From the NCBI GenBank assembly GCA_022605955.1, contig JAKCOZ010000001.1, positions 102,332,211-102,396,210 on the forward strand: DNA of 64,000 nucleotides, written 5' to 3'. The notes beneath the pieces were generated by a model. It did no database searches. It was not told the origin of the DNA and was given only the letters and a program-made list of their open reading frames with translations. The translations under genes and the position numbers were made by a program. The DNA is from Rallus limicola (Eukaryota; Chordata; Aves; Gruiformes; Rallidae). Shown here piece after piece: positions 36,028 through 48,795 of this stretch. Positions within the stretch are counted from its first letter, which is position 1, and every line of letters starts with the position of its first letter.

Positions 36028-36798
36028 GAGACCAGCTGTAGGAGGTTCAACAACAATAAGTGCCAGGTCCTGGACTTGGTTTAAAACAGGCCCATACATG
36101 GCTTGGGGCAGAGTGGCTGGAGAGCTGCCTGATGTAAAAGGATCTGGTGTGGTTGGTCAATAGCCAGCTGAATATATGCCAGCAGTGTGCCCAGGTGGCC
36201 AACGAAGCCAACAACATCCTGGCTTATATGAGAAATAGAGTGTCTAGTAGGACTAGGAAAATAATCTTTCCCCCATATTCAGCACTTTAGAAGCTGCACC
36301 TTGAATGCTATGTTCAGTTTTGGGTCCCTCACTACAGGAAAGTCATTGAGTTACTGGAGCGTATCCAAAGGCCAGCAAAGATGGTGAAGAGTCTAGAAAA
36401 CAAATCTTATGGGGAGCAGCTGAGGGAACTGAGGTTGCTTAGCCCAGAGAAAAGGAGGCTGAGGGGAGACCTCATAGCTCCCTACAGGTAACTGAGAGGA
36501 GCCAGGTGAGTGTCTCTTCTCACAAGTAATAAGTGATAGGACAAGAGGAAAAGGCCTCAAGCTGCATGAGGGGTGCTTTAGATTGGATATTAGGAAAAAT
36601 TTATTCATCAAAATGGTTATCAATCTTTGGAACAGGCTGGCCAGGGAAGTGGTTGTGTCACCATCCCTGGAGGTATTTAAAAGAACTGTAGGTGTGGTGG
36701 TTAGGGACACGGTGATGGACTTGGCAGTACTGGGTTAACAGTTGGACTTGATGATCTTAAAGGTCTTTTCTAACTTAAAAAATTCTACGGTTCTATTA
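36028..36798 (+). mobile_element. CR1 LINE, about 770 bp, plus strand
   Basis: It starts in gagaccagctgtaggaggtt, which matches the RFNxxKCxVLxL region just after the CR1 reverse-transcriptase palm. It runs through gccagcagtgtgcccaggtg, ttcagttttgggtccctcac, gaaaaggaggctgaggggag and tggaacaggctggccaggga. It ends in the eroded tail aattctacggttctatta. Many frameshifts and stops break the C-terminal coding region, and no frame stays open on the sense strand. The 105-codon minus frame at 36393-36710 is an antisense shadow. It is an older copy. Confidence 0.9.
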
Positions 36799-39772
36799 TA
36801 TCCAACAACTAAACATTTGATTATTGGAGCCAAGTTCAAGTACAATACGATGAGTTAACTGTAAGGATTTAGCTATAGGAAATTAAAGGAGTTTGCAGCT
36901 GCCATAAGTTTTCATTCAGATAATTAATATTATTTTAATTTACAACACTAAGAACTAAAGAGAAAAATAATATCCATATGGGACTAGTGTAAGCAATCCC
37001 ATTTTGCCTTCCCAGTGAAAATCTCCAGCCACCAACCCAGTGGGACATTTCAGGGTTTTTTTTTAGTTGGTTTGTTTGTGTTTTGTTTTGTTGGTGGTGG
37101 TGGTTGGTTGGTTGGTTTTGAGTTTGGTTTTTTTTAACATTGTGTGCTTGAAGATACAGTGTGCTGCTTTTAGTAAGGAAAGGGAGAAAAGAAAAAACTC
37201 TTGCTAGAAGATACCTAAGTTAGAAGAGTTTTCTGGAATGCTAACATAGATAAGAGAAGTGACAGGCATGATATTTACAGTTTTCCTTTTTTTATGTGAG
37301 AACTTTTGCCTTTGTGACATTTGAATCTGTTGTTGTGAAACGGATTCAGATGTTGCAAAAAATGCACCATATTTTCAAGAGCATAGTAACTAATTCTCCT
37401 TAGGGTAGAAAACTGCTATTTTTTGTTATACACACACAAGTTAGATTAGCAATAAATAAAATTACAATAATAAATATTCTCTTCCCTTTTTTAGTTTTTA
37501 TGCCACAGTTTGCATGAGAAGTTCAAACAACAAAAAAGCACCCAGAAGTTCTGAAAATACTTCTCATGTAAGTGACATTACTCAATAGTAAAAAGATACA
37601 TTGGAATGAATTTATAGTGATCAACTGCACTGAAACTTAATTCCATTCAAGTGCAAAAGAGGAAACCTGATGTCACTTGCACAGTTTCTTCTGGGTATTG
37701 TTTTTCAGTGGGTTAGAGAATATCTGCTGTATCCTATCTTGCAGGTAGTAAGTATTCAAGTGATTAGTTCATTCAGTGGAAAGGTCTGCTGACAGTGAAA
37801 ATCCAGAAAGAAAATAAACCTGCCAGTTTCCACGACCTGTCAGCTGAAGACCTAAAGGGAATGCAGAGTTTTTTCCCAAGGTAATGTCAGATTTTGGTTC
37901 TTTTAAAATCAAATCCATGGTTGAAAAATTGATGTGTTCTGCAGTCAGATAACTTTTATACTAGGATGGCAGTCACCAGGGACACACAGGGTTGAGTAGC
38001 CTTCCGTAATATTCTTAGTCCCTCACAGTAGGCATGAAAACTTAGAAGTGGATAGTTTGCAAAGAAAAGGAGTTCCTATGCCTTTATCCTAATCTTTAAG
38101 GTCAATTATCTGTTTTAGCCTGTTCTATAAATGATATACTTCAGTTCCTTGTTTTAAGGTCAGAGAGAAGCCTCCTTTTATCACTTTTGCAGTATATAAC
38201 CCTTCCACTTGAACTCTCAAATCAGCCTCAAAAAAAGACAAAAATACTAAAACAAGACCCCAAAAAACCTTTGAGCCTTGTAAAAATCTTGTACAGAACA
38301 AAAAATCACAACCTTTTTCCACTACAGGACTGTCACTGTCCCAAAAGCGGGGAAATTCTCTTACAACAGGGCTGATTCAGAAAGGTCAAAGGGATCCACA
38401 AAGAGCACATGTGAATGATGTTGTGTAGTTGTTCTTAACTCATGCCAGGTGAGTGAAAAAGTGTTCATGAAGAGAAGTCCCTGGAGACCGAATAGGTTAA
38501 TGGTACTAGAAATGAGAGTGTAAGACGTGAGAATTTATGTTTGGTTCAGAGCTGCTTGATGGAATATGGGCCACTGTTTCCTTGTATACCAGCAAAGCAA
38601 TGATTAAAGGGAGACATCTGGATTTACACAGTGTTAAAAATTAAAAACTCTAGAACTCAGTCATAAGAAAACATTAGGTATATAACATCTTCAGACTTGC
38701 TGGAGCATGCTGCCAGCCTCATGTCATCTATGAGGTGAGATGTGTCAGATCCCTTCCTTTGGTAGGACCTTCTATCAAGAGGCAGGATTGACTTAAAAGC
38801 ATAAATAGGCCTTCTCCGGTATGCATGCTGAACTCCTTCACTTCTCCCCTCTCTTAGAGATGCAGGCATGGAAGTTTTCCCACAGAGAAGGAACCCCTAC
38901 CACCTATTGGTTTCTCCAGCAGGCTGACAGCTCACATAAATTTCATGAATAGTTCTGCTCAGTTTAACATGCTCACTGTATATCAAGCTCTAATCTGAAG
39001 GGCATGCCTGCAAGATTTTTTCTTGTTCTGCCCATAACCTGAGTCAGCCAAAAGCCATGTAGCTGTAATTAACGCTGTGCCAAGTCTAAGCTAAGAATTT
39101 CTCTTGAGAGTGTGAAGTACGTTAGCATAGTTAGACATGATGCTACCTAAAAACAAATATGTGACTTCAATTTGCCTGTAAAGGCCAATGTATGTAGAAC
39201 TTGCATAGATCTTTCTCTTAAATTCGTACCCAAACAGAATTCTTTGAAGTTTTCTATCATGCATAAATTGAGGCGATTTTCCAGTTTTGACCTCCCAGGT
39301 TTCCATAGATGTCACTCAGAAATGCTTAGGTTAATCCTTGTGTTTGAAGGCCAGTTTAGCATCTTGATACATGTACTCTGACTGCCTTCTGAGTGTATAT
39401 TATACTATTGCCTTCTGAATCTTCGAAGAGAAGCATATCAACTTCAGCATGAGAAGAGTTGCATGTTCGGGTCTTCTCTCTGCTGAGGGATTTATTTTCT
39501 TAGATCTGATTTTAACAAACCTAAGCTCCCACTGCTGGAGAATTTCACTCACTTTCTTTACAACCAAAGTGGAGTTTAGGCAAGCCATTTCTTTATACTG
39601 GCAATAACTAATGTGCTCTTATATGTACAGTTTGCTACCCATGATTACAGTAAGTAAAAGCATAAGCTTACTAGCCTGTTATTGAAGGTCAAGTAAAATC
39701 TTAAAAGATTGGAAGGGTTGGGAGGATTCAGTAGACAAAAATAACTACAAGTACTTAAGAAACTTAAACTAT
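36799..39772. other. Unique sequence with a G/T-rich low-complexity tract
   Basis: I see no gene. At 37054-37136 there is a tract made of T runs, ttgtttg, ggtggtggtgg and ggttggttgg. The rest is AT-rich unique sequence with short chance frames, for example 38125-38322 and 39645-39911 (minus). Confidence 0.55.
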
Positions 39773-39978
39773 TGTGGTGGTTTGACCCTGGCTGGAAGCC
39801 AGATGCCCACCAAAACTGTTCTATCACTCCCCTTTTCAGCTGGACAGGGGAGAATGTATATATTGAGAGGCTTAGGAGTCGAGATAAGGACAGGGAGAGA
39901 TCATTCTGCAATTAGGGTCACAGGCATAACAGACTTAACACAGAATAAAAAAGAAAAACATTTTATTTAGTATACAAC

Positions 39979-40027
<49 letters not shown>

Positions 40028-40937
40028 AAACCAGAGTCAGATGATGAGAAGTACAACCAGATCTTAAAGCACATCCCCCCACCCCTCCCTTCTTAGCAGA
40101 CAACTTTATTCATGATTTTCCTCCCTCCCCCAAGGGAGACAGGAATGCGGGTTTCAGTTGCATTCCTCATACCCTTCCCCTGCTCCAGCATGGGGTCCTA
40201 CATGCGGGAGACAGTCCTCCATGAACTTCTCCAACATGAGTCCTTTCCCAAGGGGATTCAGCTCTTCACCAGCTGCCCCAGTGTGGATCACTGCTACAGG
40301 GTGCAGTCATAAATCATAGAATGTCTCTCAGTCTCTCAGGCCGAGACTGTTCCAGCCTGGTCTGTCATGGAGTCACAAGCCCACCCCCCCACCCCCCTCC
40401 CACTCCGCCCCTGCTCTGTCATAGATCTCTCTCCACAGGCTTCAGGTCTTGCCAGGGCTTTGCTCCAATGTGGGTCACAGCATCTTCCATATGTCTCCTT
40501 CCACTTCAGCGTGGGGCCTCTCCATGGGCTGCAGGTGGGATCTTTGCTTCCCATCATCTTCCATGGGCTGCAGGGGACTGCAGGGAAACAACCTGCTCCA
40601 CCATGGTCTTCTCCACAGGCTGCAGGGGAATCTTTGTCTCAGGTGCCTCCTCCTCCCCTTCTTCACCGACCTTGGTGTCTGCAGAGTTTCTTACATCTTC
40701 TCACTTCATTCTCTGGTGGCAAAAAGTCACCACTTGTGGTTTTTTTTTCTCCTGAATATGATTTCCAGAGGCGCTATGGCCATTGCTTGTGGGCTTGGCC
40801 TTTGTCAGTGGTGGGTTCAGCCTTGAGCTGACTGGTGCTTGGTCTGTCAGGCCTAAGGGAAGCTTCTAGCTGCTGCTTGCAGAAGTCACTCCTGCAGCAC
40901 CGCCCCCATCCCCTGAACCTTGCCACACAAAAATGCA
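39773..40937 (-). mobile_element. Solo LTR of an endogenous retrovirus, copy 2
   Basis: This is the same LTR family as at 9682-10788 and has the same orientation. It begins tgtggtggtttgaccctggc and ends ..ccttgccacacaaaaatgca. The short unit based on ccatgggctgca or ccacaggctgca recurs near 40521, 40561 and 40612. On the minus (sense) strand a polyadenylation signal aataaa can be read near 39960-39967 (plus strand ttttattt). The flanking pentamers are actat (39768-39772) and actac (40938-40942), a possible target-site duplication with one change. There is no internal viral sequence on either side. The open frames 40321-40831 (plus) and 40336-40557 (minus) are non-coding shadows of GC-rich LTR sequence. 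Confidence 0.75.
39982..40024. repeat. (CA)n microsatellite inside LTR copy 2
   Basis: About 20 CA units lie within the LTR near the polyadenylation region. Copy 1 lacks them here, so the expansion followed insertion. It is likely to vary in length between individuals. Confidence 0.92.
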
Positions 40938-43900
40938 ACTACTATACTGGCCTAAATCCCATCTTCTTGTTTCCATGCTCTTTCCCCACTGGTTTTGTAC
41001 ACATCTATTATAAGAGTATTAATTTCATATGGACTAAGTGGTGACTGAAGGGGCAGAGGAGGTAACGGTCTATAAAAAAAGGAAGAAAAAATAAAAGCTG
41101 AAGAGGAAAACTAATTACATTTCAAGCACAGCACCTTCATTTCCAGCAAGATGTCTGCTGTTTCTCACAGTTTTGGAAAGGTTTTCTGATGACAGAATGG
41201 ATTGTTTTTCCCGTTGCACTATTTCCTTCAGTCTGTCTACAAGCAGTTGTCGAAATAGATTTAAATGTCCAAATGGTATTTTGAATAGAGTCTGGAAACT
41301 GTAACACATCAGAAACAAAGAAAAAAACCTTCAAAATGGGAAAGAACGCAAGACAGAACAAGAAACCATGCCAGTGAAGAGCTTAAAAGCTCCTTCTGGT
41401 GTTTGGTGTAACAAAGATTTAGTTCTTTCTAGAACTTCGGTAGACGTTTATACTCGTTGGTAATTATATACAAATAATGAATGTTTTGATTTTTTTTTCC
41501 AGTGAAAATGGTACACAGATACCTGGTGCATATGTGTTTTTATGTACATGAGGGTAATTTTGAGAAAGCAAACGCAAATCTTGAGAGTCAAAACACTCTT
41601 TGGCTTGTTTGAACTGATAAATACTTTTGGATGGAGACTTTTTGTCCTCGAATATGTATATTATACAATTAAAGCAAGATGTAATGCTTTTCAAAATCAA
41701 TAAAACCTTCAAAAAATGTCTACCCCATTGGAATATGAAATAAGTCACTAATATCTGTGCTGAAGTAGCACAGGATAAAACCAGTCTCTATGTCCCTTCA
41801 CAAATCTCTCCAAAAAATTATGCAGCTACCCCAAGAATTTAAAGGGTTTTTACTCTTCCAACAGTACCAGCTCTTGACTGCAACTTCCTTTTCTGATTTG
41901 TCCTATTCCTTTCCTAGCTTATGAATAAGCTGCCTTGAATACAACATTACAGAATCTCTATGTATAAGCTCCAAGGTGGTTATTGGAAGTCAACATTATA
42001 TCTCTTTTCCCATCTGGGTGAACAGTAATACTACCATCTCCGAGGTTGGCTGGATATGTAAAAACATTAGAGTTCTTTGTACAGACTTAATAGCTATAAC
42101 ATAAAATCATACAGACTTTGTGCTAGATTTCATTAAACTATTTCACAAGCCCTAGAAAATTACAATGAGAATTAATTTCTCTGAGACAGCAGGGAAACAT
42201 GTTAGCACCTCTGGCTTCTTTAATGAGGAGAAAAAGCTGAACGTATCATCAAAGAAGACCTCATGGGACTCTGAGGTCTCAGTAACCGATGTTCAACTGA
42301 CTACTCACATTGCCTATTTTCCTCATGGAGGTACTTAACATTATGTCCTGAAAATCAGAGCCCGTGAACAACAAAAGTATGGATAGACAACACTCAGTGT
42401 AGAAGATCTGCCTGGAGAAATAAAATTCTAGCCAGAACCTCATTTACTAGAGCCTCATAAACAAGAATACAGAGGGGAGAAAGTGAGGAGCTATGTGATG
42501 AAAATTAAAACCATCAATATATTCAAAAGGAAAAAAAAGGAATAACCAGTTCCTGAATCAGCCCTGTCCTCACTACAGATACGATTTGTGTAAATTCTTC
42601 TAAAGAAAATAATTACATTTGCCACAAGGGGATACTGAATTGTTTCGATGTAATTGTTCTTACTTTGCTGCTGTACATTGTTGATCAAGTAACCATACCA
42701 TTACATAATAATTAAAAAAATATTAATAACATTTACCATAAACACCTGTATCAAGGACTCAGCTTTGACAGTTATTTAGCACACTGTAAACTGTCCAGGA
42801 ATTCTGCCCCGAAAATGGACACAGACTCTGACACACTATTTTTGCTAACTGCTGCAGTTAAGATGATTTTCACATTCTTTCAAGCCTTTGTCAACACAGC
42901 ATATGGAACACTGTGCCTGAAACCTAGGGCAGATACTTGGACATCTTTTTTCATCAGTCATGTATTTCCCCAGAAGCCTGAAAATTCTTCTGCTCTCTCT
43001 TTACACACATGCTTTTGAATATTTGTTCTTCTAAGTGTTTCTGCTATACCCGGGTTTTGTAATTTGATAGATACGCAATAGAAGAGGTGTCCTTAAAAAA
43101 GAGGAAGATCCACATTAAAGAGACCTACTCTTAAATGTATTCTATTAGAGAAAATGTTTGGCCCATGTGCTTCTGAAACAGCTGAATAGGAGCAACCAAA
43201 AAAAGTTTCCAGAAGGTTGTCGTGAGTCAATTATATCACCAGCTACAGATCTGTTTCAAGGGTTCCCTCTCTCATTTGCAATTCATCAAGAATGTTGGAA
43301 CCCTGACAGAGTGCTTGAATTGGAATTGCAGGTACCAACCATATCCCTCAGCAAATCTCCTCTGTTAAAAGAAGAGAATGTATAAAAGACAGTTTGTTCC
43401 CAGAGTTCTTTAGGAGAGAAAGAAATTAAACCTGACCAATCCCCCTCTCACCAAACAAAAGCACAATATTAATTAGATACATCCCTGCTACTGTAAAACT
43501 AAATCAATTAGAGATACATGGAAGAAAACTTGTGACATGTTTATGATGGCTGTGAAGCATCCTTTCTAATATGTATGTTATACATGTAAAGTATAAAATA
43601 AGAACCAACCATCTGTGAAAATTCATCTGATGTTGACTTTTATCTGTTAGGAAGTGTCTCCTTTCTCTGACCTTGAGGTGACAGACAGTAGCTGAACGCC
43701 TTCCTCAGGAAAGGGGAAGCCTGTCTTTTTCCCTCCTTCTTAAGAGAAGGATGTTGCTCTTCCTGTTCCCACACCAAAATCAGTATTACAGCTTAACATG
43801 CATGTTAACTTTCCTCTCTCCACCCCTCCATGAAGATAGTGAACTTCGTACTCTTGTATCTAGTTATGCTTAACCTCATAGAAGGCTTCGTAAAGCATAG

Positions 43901-44963
43901 AAGCAATAAAATGTTACTTTTCTTATGAGGCTTATGTAGGTGCAGAATGTGCCATATCTGAAGATGCATACATTGTGTTGCTGATGTGTCCAAGGTGAGG
44001 AGAAATTTTCAAATTTCCTGAACTATGGCAGTGTTTTATATGCTTTGGCTCCTCAAGAAATTTAAATTTTTGAAGAGGACAGACTGATTGCTTTGGGTTC
44101 TTTAAATCAAACCACCAACATGGGCAGTCAGTCTCCATCAATGTTTCTCTCTTTCAAGGCAGCACTCACATATTGGAGATTGTCTGTCTATCTAAAAAGC
44201 AGACTTTCACTACTCTGCAGTGTAACAAAATTTGAACTGCATCTGGAGAGTAAGGTTCTTTTAGGCTATACATTGGCCTTTGCTTGCCTCAGGAACTTGT
44301 TTGAATCTACTCATACTTTTTGAATCATAATTATTTATTTAAAATGGTATGCACTCTGTTTTTAGTCTAACTTTGCAGTGCATTATTTGGAATATACTAG
44401 ACATTATAATTTAGTGAGTAAAAAGGCCTGTATGGCAAAATTCCAAGTATTAGTCTAGTCTAAAGAAGAAATCAATAAAGAATAACCCAAATTCAATGAT
44501 TAAATAATGAGAAATGGAAGATCTTGACTCACAGGTTATAAGCTACTTAAAATAAATGACAAATAATGGCACCTTAAAAAAAAAATCTCTTTTTAAGATA
44601 ATTTAGTGATAATAATTTTATTTTCCAAAAAAGTTAATAAGAAATTAAATTAAATGCCCTAGAGTTATTTTCTTTATCATTCCAAATATTAATTCCATTC
44701 TGATATTAAGCATTAAAATTGTTTCCGTAGGCATTTATTTTATGATAAAAACACAGAACAAGTATAAAAAAGATTTTAAAATGAAAAAAACCCTGAACCC
44801 AACCAAATCCCCAACACCTGACAAGAGATTGGACATTATAAGTGATTAACCTAAGATTAGGTGCCATTTCTATGTCAGTCATGAAGAGTGTACCTGGTTA
44901 GTATTACAAAAGCTATACATTTGTAAAACTTGCAAAGATGGGCCTTTCAAAGACACTTTTCAT
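40938..44963. other. Unique AT-rich sequence
   Basis: I see no gene or recognised repeat over 4 kb. Chance frames up to 94 codons occur (41464-41748 minus, 44093-44323 plus). None has a domain. Confidence 0.55.
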
Positions 44964-44981
44964 AAAAGCTTGCAAGCTTTT
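44964..44981. repeat. Perfect 18-bp palindrome
   Basis: The sequence aaaagcttgcaagctttt is its own reverse complement. Its core cttgcaa recurs at 44929-44935 and 45000-45006 on the same strand. Confidence 0.85.
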
Positions 44982-47320
44982 GATAGGAGATCTGCAATGC
45001 TTGCAAGTGTGTAAAACCCTCAAAATTCCCAAGAAAATCCCATGATGAAGCCTTTATTTTAAAAGGTATATGAAAGCTCCATGTAACTTGAAACAATAAG
45101 GGAAAACGTATGTGTACTAGGCCTTAATTTATTGCTTTGCTAAATTAATTGTTTCCATACCACTTTCCTGCCATTAAGATGTAAATGTGGGAAATAAAAG
45201 GTGGAAGCTGAAAATATCACAGAAGAATTCATCCCTAAAGGAGGAATCTGAGATGTGTTCTTACCACCTGTGAGGTATTAGGAGCAAGTTGTGAATAGAT
45301 CTGATAAAATTAGTATGTATTGGTAGGATAATGCAGCTGTTGTAACTTTTGGCTTACACAAGGCTTATTCATAATCTATTTTTATGATTTTCAAAATCCA
45401 GCAAAATAAAAAAGGACCACTGTCTAATTGTTACCATACTGTTGATTCAAAAGCTATTTGCAGTGCACTCAAGGAGCAATTCCCTCTTCTTTCCTCCCCT
45501 CCTGCAGCCCTCTTTCCTCCAACCCTTGAGTGCTTCTAGTTATAGCATTTAATTTCTAAAATTAAACTTGTGTCTGTCTTAAAACTCATACTTGAGAGAA
45601 TTTGGATAAATGAAATACCATTTAAAACAACCTGATTCCTTCCTTGCCTAAAAGCATTTACTTTTATGTTTTTTATTTTTTACTTATTTTTCATGAATAT
45701 TTACTTTTTTTGTATCATTATGCATATACAAAAAAACCACAAATGATTTTACATATGACTTCAGCTATTCAATGCATGCTGCTGTGGCTTGTAGTGAAAC
45801 AAATACATTTGCAGCTAAAGGAGACAAATGGACCCACAGCTTTTATAACTTGTCCATTGTAAAATTATCAAAATGGAATTGCTGTTGACACTAGAATAAC
45901 TGAAAAGATTATAGAAGAATTTACAAGTAGGTTAAATTTCTAAGCTTTGAAACATATCCTCAAAATAATTGTAAAATTTCTATTTATGCTTGAAATGAAT
46001 GTGCATCTATGTAATTTGACAAATAATTGGACTGTTTTCTCATTCCTGTTTGATTTACCTACTAGTTCTTACCTGGATAATTTTACTGGCAAAGTAAGAT
46101 CTTCTTAACTGTCTTTTTACTAATTCTGTTAGGCTCCTAGCAGACATCTAGGCTTAACAGGCCTCATATAAAAAACCAAACCAAACCAAACCAAACCAAA
46201 GGATAAACCATGTATTAGGAAGGTGTTCTTCATCTGGCTCACACATGAACTGCAGCCACATAGGTGTCAAAGCCACCTTCTCTTTATTATTACTGTCCTA
46301 AAAAAAAAAAAATAAATCCACAGAGTACTTTATACAAAAAAAACCCGGTATACTCTATAATCTGATTCATAACATAGACTATTTTTACCCTATATATTTA
46401 AGACACTATTTGCATGTATACACATATACATCCACCTCGGAACATACTGAAATCTAATTTAAAGGAAAGAACTGTTTTCTGGGTTGGTATGATGGAGTCA
46501 GATGGAGCTGAAAACTTTCTTACTCTCACAAGTTTCATGAGCAAAAGACCTAAGAGCCATGCGTTTTCTTTGCTGTTCTTATCATGAGGGAAACCACCTG
46601 AACATGGACTCACCCAACCTGCATGTTTACAAGCCTGAAAAAGCAGTTAAACATACTGGTTCAGAACAGGTAGAAAGTTGTTGATCCATGTTATGGAAGC
46701 ACCACAGGGAAACTGAAAGCAAATACTGCAGTAGTTTCACTATTTCCAACTGTTTCTTCTGTTCTATTTTTGTCTAACTAAAACAATTTCCTCTCCAGAG
46801 TCATCTGTAAAATTAATTTTTGATCTCCTTGGTCCTCTTTTTGGGTAATTTGTGTATTCCAATGTCTGTGTCCTATTTAGTTGCTTGTTTGGTGCATTGT
46901 TTTGCAGTTACATTGCACTCTGAGTCTAAAATTATAAAGTTTGTGCACCAGCTTTTTTGAACCTTTGCCCAAAGCTATTTCTCATACAACAGTAAGCAAA
47001 TTTACCAGAGGAAAAAAAAGGTTTCTTTGTCCCACATTTTGTGGACAAACAAAAAAACTGGATCTATTGTGAGAGATTATCCTTTTTAGTAGTAGTCAGT
47101 AAAGCTTTAAAAAACACCAAATAATGTAGTCATGAAAATTAAGTAGAATTAAACATAGAACACTTGAATGTTCTCATATTGTACTTTCAAAAGTATCAGA
47201 AAAATCTTTGAGATGTTGAGTGGGATAGTGTCTCAAGATATATCTTGATTTCTGATCTCTAGATGTTTAAGGTGTTAAATTGAACTTGTGTGTGTGTTTG
47301 TGTGTGTGTATGCATTTCTT
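44982..47320. other. Unique AT-rich sequence with simple repeats
   Basis: I see no gene. Five units of ccaaa lie at 46176-46200 and a GT-rich microsatellite at 47287-47310, immediately before a CR1 tail. The 72-codon frame 45644-45862 is T-rich and without a motif. Confidence 0.55.
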
Positions 47321-48110
47321 TCATAGAATCATAGAATGTGTTAGATTGGAAGGGACCTTTGAACATCTCCACTAGATCAGATTGCTCAGAGCTCTATCAA
47401 GCCTGACCTTGAATATGTCCAGGGATCGGGCCTCCACTATGTCTCTGGACAACCTGTTCCAGTGATCCACCACCCTCATATTGAAGATTTTTTTTCTAAT
47501 ATACAACCTGAGTGTCCCCTTTTCTAGTTCAAAACCATTACTCCTTGTCCTATTTCTACGTGCCCTTGTGGACAGTTCTTCCCCAGCTTTCTTACAGGCA
47601 CTTTTCAGGTACTGGAAGGCCGCTATAAGGTGCCCCCAGAGTCTTCTCTTCTCCAGGCTGAACAGGCCCAAGTCTCGCAACCTGTCTTCATAGGAGAGAT
47701 GCTCCAGCCCTTTGATCATTTTTGTGGCCCTACTCTGGATGCACTCCAACAGTTCCATGTCCTATTCTTGTTGAGGGCTCCAAAGCTGGACACAGTATTC
47801 CAGGTGAGGTCTCACCAGACCAGAGTTGAGGGGTAGAATCACCTCTTTTGATCTGCTGGCCACACTTCTTTTGATGCAGCCCAGGAGGTGGTTGGCCTTC
47901 TGGGCTGCAGATGAACATTGGTGACTCATGTCCAACTTCTCATCCATGAGTACTCTGAAGTCCTTTTCCTCAGGGCGGCTTTCAAGCACACCATCTCCTA
48001 ACCTGTATGGATAGCACAGGTGGTTCTGACCCCACGCTTTGCTGAACCTCATGAGGTTCATCTGGGCCCACTTCTCCTGCCTGTCCAGGTCCCTCTGGAT
48101 GGCAGCGTCT
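47321..48110 (-). mobile_element. CR1 LINE, about 790 bp, minus strand
   Basis: The left end has the reversed CR1 terminus tcatagaatcatagaatgtg. The body runs through tggaagggacctttgaacat and ends on the right in gatggcagcgtctaggctca, where similarity stops. The protein signature (KAWGQNHLCYPYRLGDGVLES and [15 protein letters not shown]) differs from the copies at 6759 and 48166. It is the same broad type as the plus-strand copy at 57962, which also has [12 protein letters not shown], so this is a second CR1 subfamily. Confidence 0.93.
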
Positions 48111-48118
48111 AGGCTCAA
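47372..48118 (-). pseudogene. CR1 ORF2 C-terminal remnant in two frames
   Basis: The upstream half (47762-48118) reads LDRQEKWAQMNLMRFSKAWG, then EKDFRVLMDEKLDMSHQC and [10 protein letters not shown]. The downstream half (47372-47758) reads [20 protein letters not shown], then [18 protein letters not shown] and DHWNRLSRDIVE. A frameshift near 47760 splits them. The catalytic palm is absent because the element starts 3' of the YADD box. It is non-functional. Confidence 0.9.
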
Positions 48119-48165
48119 TGATTTAATTTTGAATGGAAGAGTATTTCACTGCAACGAAGACTTTT

Positions 48166-48795
48166 CACAGAATCACAGAACTGCAGGGGCTGGAAGGGAC
48201 CTCCAGAGATCATGGGGTCCAACCCCCTGCCAAAGCAGGTTCCTTAGGTCAAATCGCACTAGTAGGCATCCAGACAGGACTTGAATATCTCCAGAGCTGG
48301 AGACTCTACAACCCCCCTGGGCAGCCTGTCCCAGGGCTCTGTCACCCTCATTGTGTAAAAGTTCTTCCACATGTTGGTGCGGAACTTCCTGTGCTCCAAC
48401 TTGAGGCTGTTGCCCCTTGTCCTGTCTCCACAGACCACTGAAAAGCGGCTGGTTATTTCCCCTTGTGTCCCACACTTAAGATATTTATAAACATTAATTA
48501 GGTCCCCCCTTAGTCTTCTTTTCTCAAGACTGAACAGTCCCAGCTCACTCAGCCTTTCCTCATAGGGGAGATGCTCCAGGCCCTTAATCATCTTTGTAGC
48601 CATCCGCTGAACTCTCTCAAGGAGATTGCTGTCTTTTTTATACCAGGGAGCCCAGAACTGGTCACGTTACTCCAAGTGAGCCCTGACCAGGGCAGAGTAG
48701 AGGGGCAGGATCACATCCTTTGACCTGCTGGCCATGCTCCTTTTGATGCACCCCAGGATCCCATTGGCTCTCTTAGCCAGCAGTCCACACTGGCT
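48166..48795 (-). mobile_element. CR1 LINE, about 630 bp, minus strand
   Basis: It begins cacagaatcacagaactgca and follows the same subfamily as 6759-8225 nearly base for base. Both contain gttcttccacatgttggtgc and taaacattaattaggtcccc. It is truncated near 48795 in the block ctcttagccagcagtccaca. A 114-codon minus frame (48259-48603) still reads [20 protein letters not shown] and [17 protein letters not shown]. It lies only about 55 bases from the different CR1 at 47321-48110. Confidence 0.93.

Noticed and set aside
36393..36710. 105-codon minus frame
   Set aside because: It is antisense to the plus-strand CR1 at 36028-36798.
40321..40831. Plus-strand frames of 144, 154 and 125 codons in LTR copy 2
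   Set aside because: They run on the opposite strand to the LTR's sense, overlap each other in three frames and match the same non-coding repeat as in copy 1.
9682..40937. One very long provirus bounded by the two LTR copies
   Set aside because: The gap is about 29 kb, contains no viral genes and holds independent CR1, MIR and another LTR. The flanking pentamers differ between the copies.
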